Of a stretch of 64,000 nt of DNA, positions 1-11,169 are shown piece after piece (the first letter of the stretch is position 1; each line of letters opens with the position of its first letter). Under the pieces are notes generated by a model. That model made no database searches. It worked only from the letters and a program-made list of their open reading frames with translations, and was not told the origin of the DNA. Source of the stretch: Limnomonas spitsbergensis (lineage: Eukaryota; Chlorophyta; Chlorophyceae; Chlamydomonadales); NCBI GenBank assembly GCA_037349105.1, contig JAYJMM010000084.1, positions 1-64,000 on the forward strand. Direction: 5' to 3'. The position numbers and the translations under genes are program-made.

Positions 1-389
1 GTGTCTTGTCCTATCAGGCTGGCAAGACGAAGGTGTCTTGTCCTATCAGGCTGGCAAGAGGAAAGTGTCTTGTCCTATCAGGCTGGCAAGAGGAAGGTGT
101 CTTGTCCTATCAGGCTGGCAAGAGGAAAGTGTCCTGTCCTATCAGGCTGGCAAGAGGAAGGTGTCTTGTCCTATCAGGCTGGCAAGAGGAAGGTGTCCTG
201 TCCTATCAGGCTGGCAAGAGGAAAGTGTCTTGTCCTATCATGCTGGCAAGAGGAAGGTGTCCTGTCCTATCAGGCTGGCAAGAGGAAGGTGTCTTGTCCT
301 ATCAGGCTGGCAAGAGGAAGGTGTCCTGTCCTATCAGGCTGGCAAGAGGAAGGTGTCTTGTCCTATCAGGCTGGCAAGAGGAAAGTGTC

Positions 390-1375
390 CTGTCCTATCA
401 GGCTGGCAAGAGGAAGGTGTCTTGTCCTATCAGGCTGGCAAGAGGAAAGTGTCTTGTCCTATCAGGCTGGCAAGAGGAAAGTGTCTTGTCCTATCAGGCT
501 GGCAAGAGGAAGGTGTCCTGTCCTATCAGGCTTGCAAGAGGAAGGTGTCCTGTCCTATCAGGCTGGCAAGAGGAAGGTGTCTTGTCCTATCAGGCTGGCG
601 AGAGGAAAGTGTCTTGTCCTATCAGGCTGGCAAGAGGAAGGTGTCCTGTCCTATCAGGCTGGCAAGAGGAAGGTGTCTTGTCCTATCAGGCTGGCAAGAG
701 GAAGGTGTCTTGTCCTATCAGGCTGGCAAGAGGAAGGTGTCTTGTCCTATCATGTTGGCAAGAGGAAGGTGTCTTGTCCTATCAGGCTGGCAAGAGGAAG
801 GTGTCTTGTCCTATCAGGCTGGCGAGAGGAAAGTGTCTTGTCCTATCAGGCTGGCGAGAGGAAAGTGTCTTGTCCTATCAGGCTGGCAAGAGGAAAGTGT
901 CTTGTCCTATCAGGTTGGCAAGAGGAAGGTGTCTTGTCCTATCAGGCTGGCAAGAGGAAGGTGTCTTGTCCTATCAGGCTGGCAAGAGGAAGGTGTCCTG
1001 TCCTATCAGGCTGGCAAGAGGAAGGTGTCTTGTCCTATCAGGCTGGCAAGAGGAAGGTGTCTTGTCCTATCAGGCTGGCAAGAGGAAGGTGTCTTGTCCT
1101 ATCATGTTGGCAAGAGGAAGGTGTCTTGTCCTATCAGGCTGGCAAGAGGAAGGTGTCTTGTCCTATCAGGCTGGCAAGAGGAAGGTGTCTTGTCCTATCA
1201 GGCTGGCGAGAGGAAAGTGTCTTGTCCTATCAGGCTGGCGAGAGGAAAGTGTCTTGTCCTATCAGGCTGGCGAGAGGAAAGTGTCTTGTCCTGTCAGGCT
1301 GGCAAGAGGAAAGTGTCTTGTCCTATCAGGCTGGCAAGAGGAAAGTGTCTTGTCCTATCAGGCTGGCAAGAGGAA
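390..1375. repeat. Array A segmental block, copy 1 (offset 1,408 bp)
   Basis: About 985 bp of array A recur 1,408 bp (44 monomers) downstream. Shared rare variants keep exactly this spacing: CTTGCAAGAG at 531 and 1939, CATGTTGGCA at 751 and 2159 and again at 1103 and 2511, and CTGTCAGGCT at 1291 and 2699. The match fades before 390 and after about 1,375. Block edges are approximate because any breakpoint inside a repeat can slide by whole monomers. Confidence 0.85.
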
Positions 1376-1797
1376 GGTGTCCTGTCCTATCAGGCTGGCA
1401 AGAGGAAGGTGTCTTGTCCTATCAGGCTGGCAAGAGGAAGGTGTCCTGTCCTATCAGGCTGGCAAGAGGAAGGTGTCTTGTCCTATCAGGCTGGCAAGAG
1501 GAAGGTGTCTTGTCCTATCAGGCTGGCAAGAGGAAGGTGTCCTGTCCTATCAGGCTGGCAAGAGGAAGGTGTCTTGTCCTATCAGGCTGGCGAGAGGAAA
1601 GTGTCTTGTCCTATCAGGCTGGCAAGAGGAAAGTGTCTTGTCCTATCAGGCTGGCAAGAGGAAAGTGTCTTGTCCTAGCAGGCTGGCAAGAGGAAGGTGT
1701 CCTGTCCTATCAGGCTGGCAAGAGGAAGGTGTCCTGTCCTATCAGGCTTGCAAGAAGAAGGTGTCTTGTCCTATCAGGCTTGCAAGAGGAAAGTGTC

Positions 1798-2783
1798 TTG
1801 TCCTATCAGGCTGGCAAGAGGAAGGTGTCTTGTCCTATCAGGCTGGCAAGAGGAAAGTGTCTTGTCCTATCAGGCTGGCAAGAGGAAAGTGTCTTGTCCT
1901 ATCAGGCTGGCAAGAGGAAGGTGTCCTGTCCTATCAGGCTTGCAAGAGGAAGGTGTCCTGTCCTATCAGGCTGGCAAGAGGAAGGTGTCTTGTCCTATCA
2001 GGCTGGCGAGAGGAAAGTGTCTTGTCCTATCAGGCTGGCAAGAGGAAGGTGTCCTGTCCTATCAGGCTGGCAAGAGGAAGGTGTCTTGTCCTATCAGGCT
2101 GGCAAGAGGAAGGTGTCTTGTCCTATCAGGCTGGCAAGAGGAAGGTGTCTTGTCCTATCATGTTGGCAAGAGGAAGGTGTCTTGTCCTATCAGGCTGGCA
2201 AGAGGAAGGTGTCTTGTCCTATCAGGCTGGCGAGAGGAAAGTGTCTTGTCCTATCAGGCTGGCGAGAGGAAAGTGTCTTGTCCTATCAGGCTGGCAAGAG
2301 GAAAGTGTCTTGTCCTATCAGGTTGGCAAGAGGAAGGTGTCTTGTCCTATCAGGCTGGCAAGAGGAAGGTGTCTTGTCCTATCAGGCTGGCAAGAGGAAG
2401 GTGTCCTGTCCTATCAGGCTGGCAAGAGGAAGGTGTCTTGTCCTATCAGGCTGGCAAGAGGAAGGTGTCTTGTCCTATCAGGCTGGCAAGAGGAAGGTGT
2501 CTTGTCCTATCATGTTGGCAAGAGGAAGGTGTCTTGTCCTATCAGGCTGGCAAGAGGAAGGTGTCTTGTCCTATCAGGCTGGCAAGAGGAAGGTGTCTTG
2601 TCCTATCAGGCTGGCGAGAGGAAAGTGTCTTGTCCTATCAGGCTGGCGAGAGGAAAGTGTCTTGTCCTATCAGGCTGGCGAGAGGAAAGTGTCTTGTCCT
2701 GTCAGGCTGGCAAGAGGAAAGTGTCTTGTCCTATCAGGCTGGCAAGAGGAAAGTGTCTTGTCCTATCAGGCTGGCAAGAGGAA
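1798..2783. repeat. Array A segmental block, copy 2 (offset 1,408 bp)
   Basis: This is the second copy of the block at about 390-1,375, identified by the same ordered rare variants. About 420 bp of array A without the same variant order separates the two copies. They therefore did not arise as a simple back-to-back duplication, or the intervening part was later altered. Confidence 0.85.
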
Positions 2784-3285
2784 GGTGTCTTGTCCTATCA
2801 GGCTGGCAAGAGGAAAGTGTCTTGTCCTATCAGGCTGGCAAGAGGAAGGTGTCTTGTCCTATCAGGCTGGCAAGAGGAAGGTGTCTTGTCCTATCAGGCT
2901 GGCAAGAGGAAGGTGTCCTGTCCTATCAGGCTGGCAAGAGGAAGGTGTCTTGTCCTATCAGGCTGGCGAGAGGAAAGTGTCTTGTCCTATCAGGCTGGCA
3001 AGAGGAAAGTGTCTTGTCCTATCAGGCTGGCAAGAGGAAAGTGTCTTGTCCTATCAGGCTGGCAAGAGGAAAGTGTCTTGTCCTATCAGGCTGGCAAGAG
3101 GAAGGTGTCTTGTCCTATCAGGCTGGCAAGAGGAAGGTGTCCTGTCCTATCAGGCTGGCAAGAGGAAGGTGTCTTGTCCTATCAGGCTGGCAAGAGGAAG
3201 GTGTCTTGTCCTATCAGGCTGGCAAGAGTAAAGTGTCTTGTCCTATCAGGCTGGCAAGAGTAAAGTGTCTTGTCCTATCAGGCTG

Positions 3286-3640
3286 GCAAGGAAAGTGTCT
3301 TGTCCTATCAGGCTGGCAAGAGGAAGGTGTCTTGTCCTATCATGCTGGCAAGAGGAAGGTGTCTTGTCCTATCAGGCTGGCAAGAGGAAGGTGTCTTGTC
3401 CTATCAGGCTGGCAAGAGGAAGGTGTCTTGTCCTATCAGGCTGGCAAGAGGAAGGTGTCCTGTCCTATCAGGCTGGCAAGAGGAAAGTGTCTTGTCCTAT
3501 CAGGCTGGCAGTGGAAGGTGTCTTGTCCTATCAGGCTGGCAAGAGGAAGGTGTCTTGTCCTATCAGGCTGGCAAGAGGAAGGTGTCCTGTCCTATCAGGC
3601 TGGCAAGGAAAGTGTCTTGTCCTATCAGACGCAAGAGGAA
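3286..3640. repeat. Irregular array A cluster with shortened monomers, copy 1
   Basis: Several units here break the 32-bp rhythm. Around 3,286-3,293 and 3,602-3,609 the motif GGCAAGAGGAAAG is shortened by 2 bp to GGCAAGGAAAG. At 3,508-3,517 it reads GCAGTGGAAG, 1 bp short. At 3,621-3,640 CAGGCTGGCAAG is replaced by CAGACGCAAG, 2 bp short. The frame changes cause several open frames to start or stop nearby. The set from 3,508 to 3,640 recurs at 6,831-6,963. Confidence 0.9.
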
Positions 3641-4021
3641 GGTGTCTTGTCCTATCAGGCTGGCAAGAGGGAGATGTCTTGTCCTATCAGGCTGGCAAGA
3701 GGAAGGTGTCTTGTCCTATCAGGCTGGCAAGAGGAAGGTGTCTTGTCCTATCAGGCTGGCAAGAGGAAAGTGTCTTGTCCTATCAGGCTGGCAAGAGGAA
3801 GGTGTCTTGTCCTATCAGGCTGGCAAGAGGAAGGTGTCTTGTCCTATCAGGCTGGCAAGAGGAAGGTGTCGTGTCCTATCAGGCTGGCAAGAGGAAGGTG
3901 TCTTGTCCTATCAGGCTGGCAAGAGGAAGGTGTCTTGTCCTATCAGGCTGGCAAGAGTAAAGTGTCTTGTCCTATCAGGCTGGCAAGAGGAAGGTGTCTT
4001 GTCCTATCAGGCTGGCGAGAT

Positions 4022-4376
4022 GAAGGTGTCTTGTCCTATCAGGCTGGCAAGAGGAAAGTGTCTTGTCCTATCAGGCTGGCAAGAGGAAGGTGTCTTGTCC
4101 TAGCAGGCTGGCAAGAGGAAGGTGTCTTGTCCTATCAGGCTGGCAAGAGGAAAGTGTCTTGCCCTATCATGTTGGCAAGAGGAAGGTGTCTTGTCCTATC
4201 AGGCTGGCAAGAGGAAAGTGTCTTGTCCTATCAGGCTGGCAAGAGGAAGGTGTCTTGTCCTAGCAGGCTGGCAAGAGGAAGGTGTCTTGTCCTATCAGGC
4301 TGGCAAGAGGAAAGTGTCTTGCCCTATCATGTTGGCAAGAGGAAGGTGTCTTGTCCTATCAGGCTGGCAAGAGGAA
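4022..4376. repeat. 160-bp (5-monomer) tandem duplication in array A
   Basis: Bases 4,022-4,216 match 4,182-4,376 at an offset of 160 bp. Shared rare variants are CCTAGCAGG (4,101 and 4,261 regions) and GCCCTATCATGTTGG (4,161 and 4,321 regions). The flanks differ at 4,021 versus 4,181 and at 4,217 versus 4,377, which defines the extent. This is a simple five-monomer duplication, probably by slippage or unequal exchange. Confidence 0.9.
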
Positions 4377-4885
4377 GGTGTCTTGTCCTATCAGGCTGGC
4401 AAGAGGAAGGTGTCTTGTCCTATCATGCTGGCAAGAGGAAGGTGTCTTGTCCTATCAGGCTGGCAAGAGGAAGGTGTCTTGTCCTATCAGGCTGGCAAGA
4501 GGAAAGTGTCTTGTCCTATCAGGCTGGCAAGAGGAAAGTGTCTTGTCCTATCAGGCTGGCAAGAGGAAGGTGTCCTGTCCTATCAGGCTTGCAAGAGGAA
4601 GGTGTCCTGTCCTATCAGGCTGGCAAGAGGAAGGTGTCTTGTCCTATCAGGCTGGCGAGAGGAAAGTGTCTTGTCCTATCAGGCTGGCAAGAGGAAGGTG
4701 TCCTGTCCTATCAGGCTGGCAAGAGGAAGGTGTCTTGTCCTATCAGGCTGGCGAGAGGAAAGTGTCTTGTCCTATCAGGCTTGCAAGAGGAAAGTGTCTT
4801 GTCCTATCAGGCTGGCAAGAGGAAAGTGTCTTGTCCTATCATGCTGGCAAGAGGAAGGTGTCTTGTCCTATCAGGCTGGCAAGAG

Positions 4886-6101
4886 GAAGGTGTCTTGTCC
4901 TATCAGGCTGGCAAGAGGAAGGTGTCCTGTCCTATCAGGCTGGCAAGAGGAAGGTGTCTTGTCCTATCAGGCTGGCGAGAGGAAAGTGTCTTGTCCTATC
5001 AGGCTGGCAAGAGGAAAGTGTCTTGTCCTATCAGGCTGGCAAGAGGAAAGTGTCTTGTCCTATCATGCTGGCAAGAGGAAGGTGTCTTGTCCTATCAGGC
5101 TGGCAAGAGGAAGGTGTCTTGTCCTATCAGGCTGGCAAGAGGAAGGTGTCTTGTCCTATCAGGCTGGCAAGAGGAAGGTGTCTTGTCCTATCAGGCTGGC
5201 AAGAGGAAAGTGTCTTGTCCTATCAGGCTGGCAAGAGGAAGGTGTCTTGTCCTATCAGGCTGGCAAGAGGAAAGTGTCTTGTCCTATCAGGCTGGCAAGA
5301 GGAAGGTGTCTTGTCCTATCAGGCTGGCAAGAGGAAAGTGTCTTGTCCTATCAGGCTGGCAAGAGGAAGGTGTCTTGTCCTATCAGGCTTGCAAGAGGAA
5401 GGTGTCCTGTCCTATCAGGCTGACAAGAGGAAAGTGTCTTGTCCTATCAGGCTGGCAAGAGGAAAGTATCCTGTCCTATCATGCAGGCAAGAGGAAGGTG
5501 TCTTGTCCTATCAGGCTGGCAAGAGGAAGGTGTCCTGTCCTATCAGGCTGGCAAGAGGAAGGTGTCTTGTCCTATCAGGCTGGCGAGAGGAAAGTGTCTT
5601 GTCCTATCAGGCTGGCAAGAGGAAAGTGTCTTGTCCTATCAGGCTGGCAAGAGGAAAGTGTCTTGTCCTATCATGCTGGCAAGAGGAAGGTGTCTTGTCC
5701 TATCAGGCTGGCAAGAGGAAGGTGTCTTGTCCTATCAGGCTGGCAAGAGGAAGGTGTCTTGTCCTATCAGGCTGGCAAGAGGAAGGTGTCTTGTCCTATC
5801 AGGCTGGCAAGAGGAAAGTGTCTTGTCCTATCAGGCTGGCAAGAGGAAGGTGTCTTGTCCTATCAGGCTGGCAAGAGGAAAGTGTCTTGTCCTATCAGGC
5901 TGGCAAGAGGAAGGTGTCTTGTCCTATCAGGCTGGCAAGAGGAAAGTGTCTTGTCCTATCAGGCTGGCAAGAGGAAGGTGTCTTGTCCTATCAGGCTTGC
6001 AAGAGGAAGGTGTCCTGTCCTATCAGGCTGACAAGAGGAAAGTGTCTTGTCCTATCAGGCTGGCAAGAGGAAAGTATCCTGTCCTATCATGCAGGCAAGA
6101 G
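4886..6101. repeat. 608-bp (19-monomer) tandem duplication in array A
   Basis: The copies are about 4,886-5,493 and 5,494-6,101. Private variants recur at exactly 608 bp: CTGACAAGAGG (5,421 and 6,029 regions) and GGAAAGTATCCTG with CATGCAGGC (5,461 and 6,069). The order of CTTGC, CATGC and CGAGAGG variants between them also matches. The match ends at about 5,535 versus 6,143, where C becomes T. Confidence 0.9.
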
Positions 6102-6773
6102 GAAGGTGTCTTGTCCTATCAGGCTGGCAAGAGGAAGGTGTCTTGTCCTATCAGGCTGGCAAGAGGAAAGTGTCTTGTCCTATCAGGCTGGCAAGAGGAA
6201 GGTGTCTTGTCCTATCAGGCTGGTAAGAGGAAGGTGTCCTGTCCTATCAGGCTTGCAAGAGGAAGGTGTCTTGTCCTATCAGGCTGGCAAGAGGAAAGTG
6301 TCCTGTCCTATCAGGCTGGCAAGAGGAAAGTGTCTTGTCCTATCAGGCTGGCAAGAGTAAAGTGTCTTGTTCTATCAGGCTGGCAAGAGGAAGGTGTCTT
6401 GTCCTATCAGGCTGGCAAGAGGAAGGTGTCTTGTCCTATCAGGCTGACAAGAGGAAGGTGTCCTGTCCTATCAGGCTGGCAAGAGGAAAGTGTCTTGTCC
6501 TATCAGGCTGGCAAGAGGAAGGTGTCTTGTCCTATCAGGCTGGCAAGAGGAAAGTGTCTTGTCCTATCAGGCTGGCAAGAGGAAGGTGTCTTGTCCTATC
6601 AGGCTGGCAAGAGGAAGGTGTCCTGTCCTATCAGGCTTGCAAGAAGAAGGTGTCTTGTCCTATCAGGCTGGCAAGAGGAAAGTGTCCTGTCCTATCAGGC
6701 TGGCAAGAGGAAAGTGTCTTGTCCTATCAGGCTGGCAAGAGGAAGGTGTCTTGTCCTATCAGGCTGGCAAGAG

Positions 6774-6963
6774 GAAGGTGTCCTGTCCTATCAGGCTGGC
6801 AAGAGGAAAGTGTCTTGTCCTATCAGGCTGGCAGTGGAAGGTGTCTTGTCCTATCAGGCTGGCAAGAGGAAGGTGTCTTGTCCTATCAGGCTGGCAAGAG
6901 GAAGGTGTCCTGTCCTATCAGGCTGGCAAGGAAAGTGTCTTGTCCTATCAGACGCAAGAGGAA
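6774..6963. repeat. Irregular array A cluster, copy 2 (offset 3,323 bp)
   Basis: This repeats the odd-length units of the 3,508-3,640 cluster in the same order. GCAGTGGAAG is at 6,831 (3,508 earlier) and CCTATCAGAC at 6,944 (3,621 earlier), both offset by 3,323 bp. After this the copies part: the first has a GGGAGATGTC variant at about 3,668 and the second does not. Two independent origins of the same three length changes are very unlikely, so this is a duplicated segment. Confidence 0.9.
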
Positions 6964-7083
6964 GGTGTCTTGTCCTATCAGGCTGGCAAGAGGAAGGTGT
7001 CTTGTCCTATCAGGCTGGCAAGAGGAAAGTGTCTTGTCCTATCAGGCTGGCAAGAGGAAGGTGTCTTGTCCTATCAGGCTGAC

Positions 7084-8281
7084 AAGAGGAAGGTGTCTTG
7101 TCCTATCAGGCTGGCAAGAGGAAAGTGTCTTGTCCTATCAGGCTGGCAAGAGGAAAGTGTCTTGTCCTAGCAGGCTGGCAAGAGGAAGGTGTCCTGTCCT
7201 ATCAGGCTGGCAAGAGGAAGGTGTCCTGTCCTATCAGGCTGGCAAGAGGAAGGTGTCCTGTCCTATCAGGCTGGCAAGAGGAAAGTGTCTTGTACTATCA
7301 GGCTGGCAAGAGGAAAGTGTCTTGTCCTATCAGGCTGGCAAGAGGAAAGTGTCTTGTCCTATCAGGCTGGCAAGAGGAAGGTGTCCTGTCCTATCAGGCT
7401 GGCAAGAGGAAGGTGTCTCGTCCTATCAGGCTGGCAAGAGGAAAGTGTCTTGTCCTATCAGGCTGGCAAGAGGAAAGTGTCTTGTCCTATCAGGCTGGCA
7501 AGAGGAAGGTGTCTTGTCCTATCAGGCTGGCAAGAGGAAGGTGTCTTGTCCTATCAGGCTGGCAAGAGGAAGGTGTCTTGTCCTATCAGGCTGGCAAGAG
7601 GAAGGTGTCTTGTCCTATCAGGCTGGCAAGAGGAAAGTGTCTTGTACTATCAGGCTGGCAAGAGGAAGGTGTCTTGTCCTATCAGGCTGGCGAGAGGAAA
7701 GTGTCTTGTCCTATCAGGCTGGCAAGAGGAAAGTGTCTTGTCCTATCAGGCTGGCAAGAGGAAGGTGTCTTGTCATATCAGGCTGGCAAGAGGAAAGTGT
7801 CTTGTCCTATCAGGCTGGCAAGAGGAAGGTGTCTTGTCCTATCAGGCTGGCAAGAGGAAAGTGTCTTGTCCTATCAGGCTGGCAAGAGAAAAGTGTCTTG
7901 TCCTATCAGGCTGGCAAGAGGAAAGTGTCTTGTCCTATCAGGCTGGCAAGAGGAAGGTGTCTTGTCCTATCAGGCTGGCAAGAGGAAGGTGTCTTGTCCT
8001 ATCAGGCTGGCAAGAGGAAAGTGTCTTGTCCTATCAGGCTGGCAAGAGGAAAGTGTCTTGTCCTAGCAGGCTGGCAAGAGGAAGGTGTCCTGTCCTATCA
8101 GGCTGGCAAGAGGAAGGTGTCCTGTCCTATCAGGCTGGCAAGAGGAAGGTGTCCTGTCCTATCAGGCTGGCAAGAGGAAAGTGTCTTGTACTATCAGGCT
8201 GGCAAGAGGAAAGTGTCTTGTCCTATCAGGCTGGCAAGAGGAAAGTGTCTTGTCCTATCAGGCTGGCAAGAGGAAGGTGTC
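7084..8281. repeat. 302-bp array A block repeated 896 bp (28 monomers) apart
   Basis: Bases 7,084-7,385 match 7,980-8,281. Shared variants are CTTGTCCTAG (7,161 and 8,057) and TGTACTATCA (7,291 and 8,187). The segment between them is ordinary array A. The TGTACTATC variant recurs several more times up to about 8,830, which suggests further local reshuffling. Confidence 0.8.
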
Positions 8282-10494
8282 TTGTCCTATCAGGCTGGCA
8301 AGAGGAAAGTGTCTTGTACTATCAGGCTGGCAAGAGGAAGGTGTCTTGTCCTATCAGGCTGGCGAGAGGAAAGTGTCTTGCCCTATCATGTTGGCAAGAG
8401 GAAGGTGTCTTGTCCTATCAGGCTGGCAAGAGGAAAGTGTCTTGTACTATCAGGCTGGCAAGAGGAAGGTGTCTTGTCCTATCAGGCTGGCAAGAGGAAA
8501 GTGTCCTGTCCTATCAGGCTGGCAAGAGGAAGGTGTCTTGTCCTATCAGGCTGGCAAGAGGAAAGTGTCCTGTCCTATCAGGCTGGCAAGAGGAAAGTGT
8601 CTTGTCCTATCAGGCTGGCAAGAGGAAAGTGTCTTGTCCTATCAGGCTGGCAAGAGGAAGGTGTCTTGTCCTATCAGGCTGGCAAGAGGAAGGTGTCTTG
8701 TCCTATCAGGCTGGCAAGAGGAAAGTGTCTTGTCCTATCAGGCTGGCAAGAGGAAAGTGTCTTGTCCTATCAGGCTGGCAAGAGGAAGGTGTCTTGTCCT
8801 ATCAGGCTGGCAAGAGGAAAGTGTCTTGTACTATCAGGCTGGCAAGAGGAAGGTGTCTTGTCCTATCAGGCTGGCGAGAGGAAAGTGTCTTGTCCTATCA
8901 GGCTGGCAAGAGGAAGGTGTCTTGTCCTATCAGGCTGGCAAGAGGAAGGTGTCTTGTCCTATCATGCTGGCAAGAGGAAGGTGTCTTGTCCTATCAGGCT
9001 GGCAAGAGGAAGGTGTCCTGTCCTATCAGGCTGGCAAGAGGAAGGTGTCTTGTCCTATCAGGCTGGCAAGAGGAAAGTGTCTTGTCCTATCAGGCTGGCA
9101 AGAGGAAGGTGTCTTGTCCTATCAGGCTGGCAAGAGGAAAGTGTCCTGTCCTATCAGGCTGGCAAGAGGAAGGTGTCTTGTCCTATCAGGCTGGCAAGAG
9201 GAAAGTGTCTTGTCCTATCAGGCTGGCAAGAGGAAAGTGTCCTGTCCTATCAGGCTGGCAAGAGGAAGGTGTCTTGTCCTATCAGGCTGGCAAGAGGAAA
9301 GTGTCTTGTCCTATCAGGCTGGCAAGAGGAAAGTGTCTTGTCCTATCAGGCTGGCAAGAGGAAGGTGTCCTGTCCTATCAGGCTGGCAAGATGAAAGTGT
9401 CTTGTCCTATCAGGCTGGCAAGATGAAAGTGTCTTGTCCTATCAGGCTGGCAAGAGGAAGGTGTCTTGTCCTATCAGGCTGGCAAGAGGAAGGTGTCTTG
9501 TCCTATCAGGCTGGCAAGAGGAAGGTGTCTTGTCCTATCAGGCTGGCAAGAGGAAGGTGTCTTGTCCTATCAGGCTGGTAAGAGGAAGGTGTCCTGTCCT
9601 ATCAGGCTGGCAAGAGGAAGGTGTCTTGTCCTATCAGGCTGGCAAGAGGAAGGTGTCTTGTCCTATCTGGCTGGCAAGAGGAAGGTGTCCTGTCCTATCA
9701 GGCTGGCAAGAGGGAGATGTCTTGTCCTATCAGGCTGGCAAGAGGAAGGTGTCTTGTCCTATCAGGCTGGCAAGAGGAAGGTGTCTTGTCCTATCATGCT
9801 GGCAAGAGGAAGGTGTCTTGTCCTATCAGGCTGGCAAGAGGAAGGTGTCTTGTCCTATCAGGCTGGCAAGAGGAAGGTGTCTTGTCCTATCAGGCTGGCA
9901 AGAGGAAGGTGTCTTGTCCTATCATGTTGGCAAGAGGAAGGTGTCTTGTCCTATCAGGCTGGCAAGAGGAAGGTGTCTTGTCCTATCAGGCTGGCAAGAG
10001 GAAGGTGTCTTGTCCTATCAGGCTGGCAAGAGGAAGGTGTCTTGTCCTATCAGGCTTGCAAGAGGAAAGTGTCCTGTCCTATCAGGCTGGCAAGAGGAAG
10101 GTGTCTTGTCCTATCAGGCTGGCAAGAGGAAGGTGTCTTGTCCTATCAGGCTGGCAAGAGGAAAGTGTCTTGTCCTATCAGGCTGGCAAGAGGAAGGTGT
10201 CTTGTCCTATCAGGCTGGCAAGAGGAAGGTGTCTTGTCCTATCAGGCTGGCAAGAGGAAGGTGTCTTGTCCTATCAGGCTGGCAAGAGGAAGGTGTCTTG
10301 TCCTATCAGGCTGGCAAGAGGAAGGTGTCTTGTCCTATCAGGCTGGCAAGAGGAAGGTGTCTTGTCCTATCAGGCTGGCAAGAGGAAAGTGTCTTGTCCT
10401 ATCATGCTGGCAAGAGGAAGGTGTCTTGTCCTATCAGGCTGGCAAGAGGAAGGTGTCTTGTCCTATCAGGCTGGCAAGAGGAAGGTGTCCTGTC

Positions 10495-10520
10495 CTATCA
10501 GGCTATCAGGGGTGGTGGGG
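10495..10520. other. Junction of array A and array B with an 8-bp direct repeat
   Basis: The last A monomer breaks inside its core. CTATCAGG at 10,495-10,502 is repeated at once at 10,503-10,510 and runs directly into GGTGGTGGGG (10,511-10,520), the B core. CAGG at 10,507-10,510 belongs to both monomers (CTATCAGG in A, GCAGGGGTGG in B), so the exact crossover is ambiguous over those bases. No degenerate or unique sequence lies between the arrays. This looks like a single template switch or end joining at short homology. An assembly misjoin cannot be excluded from sequence alone. Confidence 0.92.
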
Positions 10521-11169
10521 AAAGTAGCTGAGGATTTGCAGGGGTTGTGGGGAAATAGCTGAGGATTTGCTGGGGTGGTGGGGAAAGTAGCTGAGGATTT
10601 GCAGGGGTGGTGGGGAAATGGCTGAGGATTTGCAGGGGTGGTGGGGAAAGTAGCTGAGCATTTGCATGGGGTGGTGGGGAAAGCAGCTGAGGATTTGCAG
10701 GGGTGGAGGGGAAAGCAGCTGAGGATCTGCGGGGTTGGTGGGGAAAGCAGCTGAGGATTTGCAGGGGTGGAGGGGAAAGCAGCTGAGGATTTGCAGGGGT
10801 GGTGGGGAAAGCAGCTGAGGATTTGCAGGGGTGGTGGGGAAAGCAGCTGAGGATTTGCAGGGGTGGTGGGGAAAATAGCTGAGGATTTGCAGGGGTGGTG
10901 GGGAAAGCAGCTGAGGATTTGCAGGGGTGGTGGGGAAAGTAGCTGAGGATTTGCAGGGGTGGTGGGGAAAGTAGCTGAGGATTTGCAGGGGTGGTGGGGA
11001 AAGTAGCTGAGCATTTGCAGGGGTGGTGGAGAAAGCAGCTGAGGATTTGCAGGGGTGGTGGGGAAATAGCTGAGGATTTGCAGGGGTGGTGGGGAAAGCA
11101 GCTGAGGATCTGCAGGGGTGGTGGGGAAAGCAGCTGAGGATTTGCAGGGGTGGAGGGGAAAGCAGCTGA

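Larger units (their letters stand above)
1..10506. repeat. Array A: 32-bp tandem satellite/minisatellite (about 328 copies)
   Basis: Head-to-tail copies of a 32-bp unit fill this stretch. Positions 65-96 are a representative copy; it contains the core CCTATCAGGCTGGCAAGAGG. Counting the consensus gives 11 G, 8 T, 7 A and 6 C (53% GC) and no CpG. Variation sits at a few columns: GTGTCTTG or GTGTCCTG, a final G or A, GGCAAG or GGCGAG, CAGGCTGG or CATGCTGG/CATGTTGG, and CTGGC or CTTGC. Length is almost invariant; the exceptions I found are shortened units at about 3,286-3,640 and 6,831-6,960. There is no unique sequence between copies. The + strand consensus lacks TAA, TAG and TGA in all frames, which explains the long overlapping open frames. 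The array is already in progress at base 1, so its true left end is outside the window. I do not recognise the family. Confidence 0.97.

Noticed and set aside
1..6360. Three overlapping + strand open frames across array A with a 32-residue peptide repeat
   Set aside because: The A monomer lacks stops on the + strand in all frames, and 32 bp is not a multiple of three, so all frames give the same peptide in rotation. There are no splice or regulatory signals and no unique sequence.
1..10506. CRISPR array, suggested by a 32-bp repeat length
   Set aside because: There are no unique spacers; the repeats are directly contiguous. No cas gene or leader is present.
10495..10520. Transposon insertion at the A/B junction, suggested by an 8-bp direct repeat
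   Set aside because: The two CTATCAGG copies are adjacent with nothing between them, and array B is not a mobile element. Terminal inverted repeats and element genes are absent.
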